Positions 1-6,138 of a stretch of DNA of 24,968 nucleotides are shown piece by piece. Source of the DNA: CAYIYO01 sp964367715. Its GTDB lineage: Bacteria > Chlamydiota > Chlamydiia > Chlamydiales > Criblamydiaceae. Numbering within the stretch: the first letter of the stretch is position 1; each line of letters starts with the position of its first letter. The DNA is taken from assembly GCA_964367715.1 (NCBI GenBank), contig CAYIYO010000027.1:1-24968 (forward strand), given 5' to 3'. The notes beneath the pieces were generated by a model. The model did no database searches, was not told the origin of the DNA, and worked only from the letters and a program-made list of their open reading frames with translations. Both the position numbers and the translations under genes were made by a program.

Positions 1-135
1 CAAAATTTAGATTTTTGATCTGCGTGAAAGCTCCCCCGGTTAAGCGATTGCAAGCGGGTAAATATTGCTAATAATTGACCCGCTTGCGATGGGGGAACCC
101 CGGGGCTTTGAGATCGTCTAAAATCAAAATTTCAG
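1..135. repeat. Imperfect long inverted repeat at the window edge
   Basis: The core arms gcaagcgggt (50-59) and acccgcttgc (78-87) are exact inverted copies around a short AT-rich loop. Outside them, C-rich and G-rich stretches (32-38 and 91-107) and weaker AT-rich complementarity extend the symmetry toward 1 and 135. Bases 2-31 also resemble the reverse complement of the centre of the palindrome at 4513-4585, including a shared tgcgtgaaagc. No coding frame crosses it convincingly. It may be part of a longer element cut by the window edge. Confidence 0.55.
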
Positions 136-204
136 CTGCTCCTTGGTATAATGCCGATAGATAAAAAAACTCCACATTCCACAGACTAGACTTGAGGATT
201 TTTC

Positions 205-278
205 AGGTCGCGGATGCGACCGAAGGATGTAACCAGGCGTGAGCCTGTGGCTACACGTTTCGGTCGCATCCGCGACCT
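205..278. repeat. Palindromic element with perfect 20-bp arms
   Basis: The left arm (205-224) and right arm (259-278) are exact reverse complements over 20 bases. Each arm is itself nearly palindromic (ggtcgc-ggat-gcgacc). The 34-base interior is also a degenerate dyad: gtaaccagg opposite cctgtggctac. The whole unit could form a nested hairpin or cruciform. It resembles a REP- or MITE-type dispersed repeat, but only one copy is in view and no transposase is nearby. Confidence 0.75.
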
Positions 279-283
279 ATACC

Positions 284-385
284 ATACGTAATCGGTCACG
301 GTGCCTCTCATAAGTTTTGCATCGCGGTAGCGCATAAAAACAATCCCCACGCCTTAAGTGATGTCCCCTGTGACCGATTACGTAT
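284..385. repeat. Second palindromic element with perfect 16-bp arms
   Basis: The arms atacgtaatcggtcac (284-299) and its exact reverse complement (370-385) bracket a 70-base interior without a long open frame. The element begins five bases after the repeat at 205-278, so the two are back to back. The size (102 bp), terminal inverted repeats and lack of coding fit a non-autonomous miniature element. No clear target-site duplication is visible. Confidence 0.7.
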
Positions 386-602
386 ATTCATTTTTTAACA
401 AGTATTTTATTTTTTTTTAATCGAGTTTGTTCACTTTCTTCTATTTATTTTTTTACTATATCTCTCACTGTAAATGACTAAATTTATTGTAAAACAATAT
501 ATTGATTTAATTATTTTATTGAATGATTGATTATTTAATGTGTTGAATATAAACGTTAATTTATATATAATTAATTAATGTTTATTTGTTTTTGAAAAAA
601 AA
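386..602. other. AT-rich noncoding stretch with promoter, no gene seen
   Basis: This stretch is strongly AT-rich, with long T runs near 410-455, in contrast to the more GC-rich repeats on its left and the operon on its right. No supported coding frame is visible. It contains the promoter described at 543-571 and probably serves as the upstream region of the small gene at 612. Confidence 0.6.
543..571 (+). promoter_or_regulatory. Sigma-70-type promoter for the small acidic gene
   Basis: TTGAAT (543-548), a 17-base spacer and TATAAT (566-571) form a near-consensus vegetative promoter. Transcription would start near 578, about 30 bases before the first candidate start codon. The AT-rich background raises the risk of a chance match, but the spacing and the perfect -10 hexamer are good. 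Confidence 0.55.
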
Positions 603-611
603 GTGTTTGGT

Positions 612-965
612 ATGCCAAGAGAAATTTGTACGTTTTTAAATTATGCTTCAAGTGACGAAGATACTGAAATCAGTGATATAGAAGATACAGACACAGATAG
701 CACAGACATAAGCCCTATTAATTTGGGAAGAGTTTTTCATGAGGCGACAACGGAAGAAGCAATTGCAGGCCAATTACTGCGAAATGTAGAGTCGCCAACG
801 ATACATGCGCATACTTTTCGTTTGTTAGATGTAATGAGGGAAATAACTATTTCTAACAACCCGTTGATTAATGATAGTCGAGAGGCTTTTCCGCGTAGAC
901 CCGAGTTAATGCAAGAATTACATGCTTTTTTTCAGCGTTGTAAGAGTTTAAGGATCGGAAGATAA
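612..965 (+). CDS. Small acidic protein of unknown function
   Basis: I do not recognise this protein of about 117 residues. The N-terminal third is rich in Asp, Glu, Ser and Thr, with repeated DTD/DTDS-type dipeptides after a short hydrophobic start (MPREICTFLNYA). The C-terminal two thirds looks helical and ends in a basic tail (RCKSLRIGR). No signal peptide or membrane segment is evident. The start could be ATG 612 or GTG 603; neither has a good Shine-Dalgarno, only an A-run. A near-consensus promoter lies upstream. The gene converges on the LOG-family gene with six bases between stops. It stands alone beside a repeat cluster, as lineage-specific or secreted proteins often do, but no function can be assigned. 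Confidence 0.6.
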   Translation: MPREICTFLNYASSDEDTEISDIEDTDTDSTDISPINLGRVFHEATTEEAIAGQLLRNVESPTIHAHTFRLLDVMREITISNNPLINDSREAFPRRPELMQELHAFFQRCKSLRIGR

Positions 966-971
966 GCAGTC

Positions 972-1655
972 TTAGATGACATTTGTCTTCTTGTAGTGTT
1001 TGTAGTGTTCTTCAATTCCTTGGGCGACTTCCATAGGATCGTCGGTCAATTGGATCATATCAAAATCTTCTTTCGTGATGCATCCTCTTTCTAAAAGAGT
1101 GTCTCTTATCCAGTCAATGAGACCTGCCCAATATTCTTTTCCCATCAAATAGATAGGAAAGCGAATTGTTTTTTCCCTTTGTTCCAATGTGAGTGCTTCA
1201 AACAGTTCGTCAAGAGTTCCAAAGCCCCCTGGTAGAAAAACGTACCCTTGCGCGTAGCGAATGAACATGACTTTACGAATAAAAAAGTAACGAAATTTGA
1301 TCGCATATTTGGGGTCGATATAGGTGTTGGGCCACTCTTCTGTTGGAATTTCAATCATGAGACCGCATGACCTTCCGCCAACAGACTGTGCACCCTTGTT
1401 GGCTGCTTCCATGATTCCCGGACCTCCCCCTGTGATCACGGCAAAGCCACGGTTGGCGATTTCACGGCCTACACGGAATGACATTTGGTAATAAGGAGAG
1501 TCTTCTGAAAGGCGTGCAGAACCAAAGATGGAAACAGAGGGTCCTATGTAGGTCATTGTTTCGAATCCATCGACAAATTCTGAGATGATACGAAAGACGC
1601 GCCATGAATCACTTCCTAGCAACCGTTGAAGATCCGATTCGTTGATTCCGTCCAT
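972..1655 (-). CDS. LOG-family (TIGR00730-like) nucleotide-processing protein
   Basis: This 227-residue protein is of the Lonely Guy / 'lysine decarboxylase-like' Rossmann family, whose characterised members release the base from nucleoside 5'-monophosphates. The two family signatures are present: GGGPGIMEAAN (about 76-86) and PGGFGTLDE (142-150), with the conserved Arg of the FFIRKVM stretch between them (R127). There is no signal peptide, so it should be cytosolic. The start has TGGAAG a few bases upstream. It lies 53 bases downstream of queG on the same strand and is probably the last gene of that transcript. In animal- or protist-associated bacteria its substrate is usually unknown; cytokinin production should not be assumed. 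Confidence 0.85.
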   Translation of the reverse strand: MDGINESDLQRLLGSDSWRVFRIISEFVDGFETMTYIGPSVSIFGSARLSEDSPYYQMSFRVGREIANRGFAVITGGGPGIMEAANKGAQSVGGRSCGLMIEIPTEEWPNTYIDPKYAIKFRYFFIRKVMFIRYAQGYVFLPGGFGTLDELFEALTLEQREKTIRFPIYLMGKEYWAGLIDWIRDTLLERGCITKEDFDMIQLTDDPMEVAQGIEEHYKHYKKTNVI

Positions 1656-1708
1656 AGCTTCCAGTGGGTTTAATTGGTAAAAAATCCACTTTATATTTTT
1701 TTAAATTA

Positions 1709-2650
1709 TCATGGAATATTTTTTAATCCGATACCTTCAAGTGTGTGTTGTAACCCTTTCACCCCTCGACGCTGTAAAGGAGTTCCAAACAGACGTGTGG
1801 GATCGGATACAATCTTTTGCATGAGGTCAGAAGAGAGGTAGGCGCCAATGCCTGATTGTGGGGAGAAATCGAGTAATGTTGCGTCTTCTTTGCGTTGGTT
1901 GTGTGGACAGGCATCTTGGCAGATGTCACAGCCAAAGGCATATCCCGGATTTTTGCTCTTGATGCTTTCGGGAAGCTCTTTTTTTGATTCGATGAGGTGG
2001 TAGGAGAGGCATTTTACTGCATCGAGCTGGTAAGGTGTGATGAGTGCTTGTGTGGGACAGGCGTCGAGGCACCGTGTGCAGGATCCACAGCGTGGTTGAC
2101 GTAGAGATAGTGTAGCAAGTGGAAGCGGGATCTCCAGTGTTGTTAGGAGGCCAGAAAGTAATGTGAAGGTTCCGAATTTACGATGGATTAAAAGCGTGTT
2201 TTTTCCAAACCATCCGAGTCCGGCTTTGACGGCGAGTGCTTTTTCTAGGATTGGAGCGGAGTCGGTGAAGCCGCGAGCGATCTGTTGTTGGCCGGTTCTT
2301 TCTTCTAGCCAAGAAATAAATTTTTTTAAGCGACGGCGATGGAGGTGATGGTAATCGCGGCCGCGCGCATACGAGGCGATTAGTCCGGCATCTTCGCGAA
2401 AAGGCTCTTTTGTCTGTTTATAGTTGCTGATAAAAATAAGGGCCCGTTGCGCTCCAGGAAGGAGTTGTTGCGGATCGAGGCGGAGTTGGCTTTCCATATA
2501 AGTGAGGTCGCCGTGATGGCCTTTTTTCAGCCAATTTAGATAGGCTTCAATGTCTTCTTTTGGAACCTCAGCTGTGGTGATGCCTGCATCGTCCCATCCT
2601 AACTCTAGGGCTTTATTTTTCAACTCGAGAAAGGTAAGAGGGGAGGCCAC
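1709..2650 (-). CDS. queG: Epoxyqueuosine reductase
   Basis: QueG carries out the last step of queuosine synthesis, reducing epoxyqueuosine to queuosine in the wobble position of GUN-anticodon tRNAs, using cobalamin and two [4Fe-4S] clusters. The 313-residue protein has the DUF1730-type N-terminal half with the putative catalytic Asp at D130, followed by GLGWFGKN. Ferredoxin-type clusters are ligated by C188/C191/C194/C198 and C241/C244/C248, with CLSYHLIE at 214. It is shorter than the roughly 380-residue E. coli enzyme, ending soon after the second cluster motif, so the C-terminal HEAT-like part is missing; such short forms are common. Its ATG lies two bases after the upstream yitT-like stop, indicating translational coupling. 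tRNA-Asp(GUC), a normal queuosine substrate, is encoded 1 kb away. Confidence 0.93.
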   Translation of the reverse strand: MASPLTFLELKNKALELGWDDAGITTAEVPKEDIEAYLNWLKKGHHGDLTYMESQLRLDPQQLLPGAQRALIFISNYKQTKEPFREDAGLIASYARGRDYHHLHRRRLKKFISWLEERTGQQQIARGFTDSAPILEKALAVKAGLGWFGKNTLLIHRKFGTFTLLSGLLTTLEIPLPLATLSLRQPRCGSCTRCLDACPTQALITPYQLDAVKCLSYHLIESKKELPESIKSKNPGYAFGCDICQDACPHNQRKEDATLLDFSPQSGIGAYLSSDLMQKIVSDPTRLFGTPLQRRGVKGLQHTLEGIGLKNIP

Positions 2651-2652
2651 AG

Positions 2653-3597
2653 TTACGCTTTTCCAGGTTTTTTATGGACCACTTGTTTAAACAGAAGGTT
2701 GATGAGTGACTGTTTTTGTTGTGGACTGTTGTTTTGTGCGCCGTGGGAAATTTCGTGGAGATTTTCCACAGCGATAAAGGCTTTCGGATCTTCGCGGTGG
2801 ATGAGTTCTTTCAATTCAGCGAGCTGTAGACGTTCGACGATCACATACAGGATTTCGCGTGCATCGCCGGAGTATCCTCCGCGGCCATACATGATTGTTA
2901 GACCGAGGCCGAGTTCGTGCATGATAGCTTCGGCGATTTCTTTTGAGTGGGAGGAGATGACCATCACCGATTTTGTTTCGTCGAGACCGACGATGACGGA
3001 GTCCATCACCTTGATGACGACCATGTAGGTGATTAATGACATCAGGGGGGGGTGCCAGTCTTGGAAGACGAGGGCCGCCGCGCTGAAAACAAAGATGTTG
3101 CAGACCAAGACGACTTGTCCGACTGTAAATCCTGTTTGTTGGCCTGCGATGATTCCTAAAATTTCTGTTCCATCAAGGCAGCCGCCGTAGCGGATGATGA
3201 GGCCAAGGCCGATTCCGAGGATTGCTCCACCGATCACAACGACTTCTAAGCTTTCTCCGTGGAAACTCCAGTCCATAAAATTTTGGATGAAAATCATAGA
3301 AGCGGCGAAGGTGATTGTAGCAAAGAAAAAGTGGAGGAGGAACCCGCGTCCGATCGAGCGATAAGCAAGGAAAAGGAAGGGGATGTTAAAAAGGATTAAA
3401 AAGTAGGGGATGAATGCTTTATTCGTCAGGTTTCCGCAGATCATCGCAACGCCAACGATACCGCCGTCGATAAGGTTGTTGGGGATGAAAAACACTTCAA
3501 CGGCAAAAGCAGCGAGGAAGGCACCGAATGCCATCAGGCCATATAGCATGACTTCACCAAAAAAAGATTTTACCGTGTAGGTACGTGGTTTTTCCAT
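2653..3597 (-). CDS. YitT-family membrane protein (DUF161 + DUF2179)
   Basis: This 314-residue integral membrane protein has about five to six hydrophobic segments in residues 12-205, including the family signature PNNLIDGGIVG near the start. A cytoplasmic DUF2179-type domain follows at about 207-290, with VMVISSH and a GRGGYSG loop. Function is unproven across the family, and transport has been suggested. The start is supported by AAGGGA about eight bases upstream and by a near-consensus promoter. It is the first gene of an apparent yitT-queG-LOG operon. The coding strand has a C8 run (3045-3052) within a His-Pro-Pro-Leu stretch, and the frame is intact through it. A long basic, Gln-rich tail follows the DUF2179 domain. 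Confidence 0.87.
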   Translation of the reverse strand: MEKPRTYTVKSFFGEVMLYGLMAFGAFLAAFAVEVFFIPNNLIDGGIVGVAMICGNLTNKAFIPYFLILFNIPFLFLAYRSIGRGFLLHFFFATITFAASMIFIQNFMDWSFHGESLEVVVIGGAILGIGLGLIIRYGGCLDGTEILGIIAGQQTGFTVGQVVLVCNIFVFSAAALVFQDWHPPLMSLITYMVVIKVMDSVIVGLDETKSVMVISSHSKEIAEAIMHELGLGLTIMYGRGGYSGDAREILYVIVERLQLAELKELIHREDPKAFIAVENLHEISHGAQNNSPQQKQSLINLLFKQVVHKKPGKA

Positions 3598-3623
3598 GTG
3601 CAGTTCCCTTAATAAAAAAGCGC

Positions 3624-3652
3624 ATTATAGAAGACGAGAGGTTGGATGTAAA
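3624..3652 (-). promoter_or_regulatory. Sigma-70-type promoter for yitT-queG-LOG
   Basis: On the minus strand, TTTACA (3647-3652), a 17-base spacer and TATAAT (3624-3629) form a near-consensus promoter 27 bases before the yitT-like ATG. It sits just downstream of the tRNA terminator, so the operon should start its own transcript here. Confidence 0.7.
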
Positions 3653-3675
3653 GAATAAACGAAGGGATTGGGGTG

Positions 3676-3706
3676 AAAAAAAAATAGCTGGACTGTTGTC
3701 CAGCTA
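3676..3706 (-). terminator. Intrinsic terminator of the tRNA-Val/tRNA-Asp transcript
   Basis: A perfect 9-bp stem, tagctggac (3685-3693) and gtccagcta (3698-3706), closes a 4-base loop. On the minus strand it is followed directly by nine U (A run 3676-3684). It lies five bases past the 3' end of tRNA-Asp in the direction of tRNA transcription. Confidence 0.9.
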
Positions 3707-3710
3707 AAAA

Positions 3711-3784
3711 CGCGGAAGACGGGACTCGAACCCGCAACTTCTGCCGTGACAGGGCAGTGCTCTAACCAATTGAACTACTTCCGC
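3711..3784 (-). tRNA. tRNA-Asp (GUC)
   Basis: Read on the minus strand this folds as a standard cloverleaf. The 7-bp acceptor GCGGAAG/CTTCCGC has discriminator G. The D arm contains GGTT, the anticodon stem CTGCC/GGCAG encloses the loop with anticodon GTC, and the T arm contains GGTTCGAGTCC. CCA is not encoded. The discriminator G agrees with aspartate identity. It lies 13 bases downstream of tRNA-Val and is probably co-transcribed with it. Confidence 0.96.
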
Positions 3785-3797
3785 AATGTCTTGTTGA

Positions 3798-3870
3798 TGG
3801 GCGCAAAAGGATTCGAACCTATGACCGCCTGTGTGTAAGACAGGTGCTCTACCAACTGAGCTATACGCCC
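3798..3870 (-). tRNA. tRNA-Val (UAC)
   Basis: On the minus strand the acceptor GGGCGTA pairs with TGCGCCC (one G-T pair) and the discriminator is A. The D loop has AGTTGGTAGAGC, the anticodon stem CCTGT/ACAGG frames anticodon TAC, and the T arm carries GGTTCGAATCC. CCA is not encoded. It is the first of a two-tRNA transcript with tRNA-Asp. Confidence 0.96.
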
Positions 3871-3888
3871 CTTAAGACAAGCATTAAC

Positions 3889-3917
3889 AATATAGAGAAG
3901 GCGGATTTTTTTCAAGA
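3889..3917 (-). promoter_or_regulatory. Possible promoter of the tRNA pair
   Basis: On the minus strand TATATT (3889-3894) lies 18 bases before the mature tRNA-Val 5' end. Candidate -35 elements are TTGAAA (3910-3915, 15-base spacer) or the overlapping TCTTGA (17-base spacer). Neither spacing and match is ideal, so the assignment is tentative. Confidence 0.35.
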
Positions 3918-3985
3918 CGATTTTGTGGAAATATGAAAAGATTATCCTAATAAGGACTAAGAAACAATGGGTTACAAAATATTTG

Positions 3986-4426
3986 TTAGTGGAGAGGAAG
4001 CCACTTTTCGTTCACATTAAAGCGTTTTGTCAGGTGCCGGTTAAGCTCTTTTTCGACCTGTTCTTCGTCGCTAAGCACAGGAAAATGTTGCTTCACCAGC
4101 TCTTCTGTTTTTTTGTGAATCTCTTCCAGCTGCGTCCAGCTCTTCGGTTCCGAAGGGGTGCTCAGTAGCAATTTGAATGTGCTCTTTTTTGTTCCAATTT
4201 TCGTGTAAATTTTTTTTTCTACTTTCTCTAAACGCGAAAGATTGAGTTGTAGCGAGCGTAAAAGCCGTTTTTGTTCGATCGTGAGCGGAGCAATAGAAGG
4301 ATCCGTTTTTTCTTTGTGAACGATTCCGGATGCTTCGTCAGCTAATTCAAAAAGTTTTTGTATGCTAATCTGACGCAACCCTTCTTCAAGAGCGGACTCT
4401 ACTTTAGAAAAATTTGTTTTACTCAT
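3986..4426 (-). CDS. Hypothetical charged helical protein
   Basis: I do not recognise this 146-residue protein. It is rich in Lys, Glu and Leu with heptad-like spacing through about residues 50-125, suggesting helical or coiled-coil structure. It has no signal peptide, membrane segment or cysteine motif. The start at 4426 is supported by GGTGGGGA about four bases upstream. It lies between the tRNA pair and the divergent sthA and shares an AT-rich intergenic region with the latter. A lineage-specific chlamydial protein is plausible, but nothing in the sequence points to a function. Confidence 0.7.
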   Translation of the reverse strand: MSKTNFSKVESALEEGLRQISIQKLFELADEASGIVHKEKTDPSIAPLTIEQKRLLRSLQLNLSRLEKVEKKIYTKIGTKKSTFKLLLSTPSEPKSWTQLEEIHKKTEELVKQHFPVLSDEEQVEKELNRHLTKRFNVNEKWLPLH

Positions 4427-4463
4427 CGATCCCCACCTTTTTAACCAATAGAAGGAAAATTGA

Positions 4464-4498
4464 ATTATAATTACATTTTATCAAATTTTAATTATTAT
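4464..4498. promoter_or_regulatory. Possible divergent overlapping promoters
   Basis: Minus strand, toward the hypothetical gene: TTAAAA (4486-4491), 16 bases, TATAAT (4464-4469). Plus strand, toward sthA: TTACAT (4471-4476), 16 bases, TATTAT (4493-4498). The two overlap, so the genes could compete for polymerase. The AT-rich context makes chance matches likely. Confidence 0.35.
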
Positions 4499-4512
4499 GA
4501 CAAGGAGAGGGG

Positions 4513-4585
4513 TTATACCAAACGTATTCGAAAATTTGGCTTTCACGCAGCTAAAAAACCAAATTTTCGAACACGTTCGGTATAA
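4513..4585. repeat. Palindrome with 27-bp arms in the sthA leader
   Basis: The arms 4513-4539 and 4559-4585 match as inverted copies in 25 of 27 positions around a 19-base loop. The right arm ends next to GAGG (4586-4589), the Shine-Dalgarno of sthA. The loop and inner arm resemble bases 2-31 of the window, suggesting a dispersed family. It could be a miniature element or a leader RNA hairpin affecting sthA translation. Translation from an upstream ATG (4497) would run through it in frame, but this looks accidental. Confidence 0.8.
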
Positions 4586-4595
4586 GAGGTTTATA

Positions 4596-5993
4596 ATGGA
4601 AGAAATTGAAGTAGATCTCGTCGTCATCGGTTCTGGCCCTGCAGGGCAGAAGGCAGCGATCCAGGCGGCAAAGCTGGGCCGTAGGGTCATCGTCGTCGAG
4701 CGCGCCCCTGCCCCCGGGGGAAACTGCCTCTATTCTGGGACTATTCCCTCAAAAACGTTGCGCGAAGCGATCCTTGACCTAACCCGATTCTATGAGAGGC
4801 AGGAGTGGTATCCCGAGCAAATCATTCACCAAGCATCGATTCAAGAGCTCAATGGACGTCTAAATCAGGTCATCGAAGAAGAAAGCGACATTATCATGCG
4901 CCAGTTTAAGAAGAACGGGATCCGTGTCCTCCAAGGAACCGCCCGTTTTGAAAGTCCTAATGTGCTGATGGTGGTCGATCAGGACTTTCGACTGACCTAT
5001 CAACTGAAAACTGCCTATGTGATCATTGCCTCCGGATCGAAGCCTCGAAATCCTAATAATGTTCCTTTCGACAATGAAGTCATCCTTGACTCGACGCGGC
5101 TGTTGGGAATTGATCGCGTTCCCGACACGATGATTGTGTTAGGGGGGGGGATTATTGGAGCGGAGTATGCCAGCTTCTTTTCTGCTTTGGGAACAGAAGT
5201 GACGATTATTGATCGAAAAGAGCATATTTTACCTTTATTGGATAATGAGATAGGAATTCATTTGCAGACGGCGCTGACCGATCTTGGGTTGACGTTTTTG
5301 GGAGGAAAGGAGCCGTCAGAGATAAAGCGTGTCGATGGAAAAGCGTTTGTTTCTTTTAAGGATGGAACGTCCTTAACGAGTGATGTGTTGCTGTACGCAT
5401 TGGGACGAGTCGCTAACGTAGAAGAGTTGTATATTGAAAATGCAGGATTGAAAGTCGATCAAAAAGGATACCTTCCCGTCAATGCGTTGTTTCAGACAGC
5501 GCAGCCGCATATTTATGGAGTGGGAGATGTCATTGGTGGGCCTAGTTTGGCATCGACAAGTATGGAGCAGGGACGCCTTGCCGCGCGCCACGCATGTGGA
5601 GTACAGACACATCATTTCCCAACATTTTATCCGATTGGAATTTATACGATTCCAGAAATATCGAGCTGTGGATATACCGAGGAACAGTTAAAGGCGTTGG
5701 GATTCCAGTATGAGGTGGGGCGGGCGTATTATTATGAGATTGCCAGAAGCCATATTGTGGGAAATAATGTAGGGTTATTTAAAATTATTTTTCATAGAGA
5801 GACATTGGAAATTTTAGGCATTCATATTATTGGACGTAGTGCGACCGAATTGATTCATATCGGACAAATTGCGGTGAGTTTTAATGCAAAAATTGATTAT
5901 TTTATTAATCACATTTTTAACTATCCAACCTATGCAGAAGGGTATCGTATCGCCGCCCTTAACGGACTGAACAAGATCAAACACCGAAAATAA
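4596..5993 (+). CDS. sthA: Soluble pyridine nucleotide transhydrogenase
   Basis: This 465-residue cytosolic flavoprotein (E. coli SthA is 466) exchanges hydride between NADPH and NAD+. It has the N-terminal FAD fold GSGPAG (12-17), the NAD(P) fold GGGIIG (183-188), the FAD motif ending GVGDVIG, and a C-terminal dimer domain with NYPTYAEGYRIAALNGLN. The redox-active CxxxxC of lipoamide dehydrogenases is reduced to C44 and T49 in GGNCLYSGTIPSK, and the catalytic His-Glu of E3 enzymes is absent. This is the SthA pattern, so it should not be called the E3 of the pdh genes downstream. The start at 4596 is chosen for AAGAGG six bases upstream and alignment with the family N-terminus; an in-frame ATG at 4497 would add 33 residues read through the palindrome. 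A G9 run (5142-5150) encodes part of GGGIIG. Confidence 0.93.
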   Translation: MEEIEVDLVVIGSGPAGQKAAIQAAKLGRRVIVVERAPAPGGNCLYSGTIPSKTLREAILDLTRFYERQEWYPEQIIHQASIQELNGRLNQVIEEESDIIMRQFKKNGIRVLQGTARFESPNVLMVVDQDFRLTYQLKTAYVIIASGSKPRNPNNVPFDNEVILDSTRLLGIDRVPDTMIVLGGGIIGAEYASFFSALGTEVTIIDRKEHILPLLDNEIGIHLQTALTDLGLTFLGGKEPSEIKRVDGKAFVSFKDGTSLTSDVLLYALGRVANVEELYIENAGLKVDQKGYLPVNALFQTAQPHIYGVGDVIGGPSLASTSMEQGRLAARHACGVQTHHFPTFYPIGIYTIPEISSCGYTEEQLKALGFQYEVGRAYYYEIARSHIVGNNVGLFKIIFHRETLEILGIHIIGRSATELIHIGQIAVSFNAKIDYFINHIFNYPTYAEGYRIAALNGLNKIKHRK

Positions 5994-6031
5994 AAATAGA
6001 TTCTTTATCCTTTCAAACTTCTACTATCGGC

Positions 6032-6126
6032 TTATGGAGTGCGGCGGCTTGATGCAGCGCAAAAAAAAAGTTTTAACGCAATTTGAACCTTTTTCTAAGA
6101 TCGCGTCAAGCCGCGGCACTCCATAA
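6032..6126. repeat. Palindrome between convergent sthA and clpB
   Basis: The arms 6032-6052 (ttatggagtgcggcggcttga) and 6106-6126 are inverted copies with one mismatch in 21, around a 53-base loop containing an A9 run. It fills the gap between two converging genes, so it may end transcription from either side, though neither arm is followed by a classical U tract. Its edge sequence cggcttatg recurs in the repeat at 16755, suggesting a family of dispersed elements. Confidence 0.75.
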
Positions 6127-6138
6127 ATTGTTGGGCAT

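Noticed and set aside
1..385. CRISPR array or phage attachment site in the repeat cluster
   Set aside because: The repeats are inverted, not evenly spaced direct repeats; there are no spacers, cas genes or integrase, and the tRNAs are 3 kb away.
3923..4168. Plus-strand open frame opposite the hypothetical gene
   Set aside because: It lies antisense to a better-supported gene with a good ribosome site and has unusual composition for a protein.
4497..4595. Extended N-terminus for sthA from ATG 4497
   Set aside because: The extra 33 residues are encoded by the palindrome, do not match the SthA family start, and ATG 4596 has a well-placed AAGAGG.
4596..5993. Lipoamide dehydrogenase (lpdA) call
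   Set aside because: The second redox Cys is Thr and the C-terminal His-Glu pair is missing, while SthA-specific segments are present.
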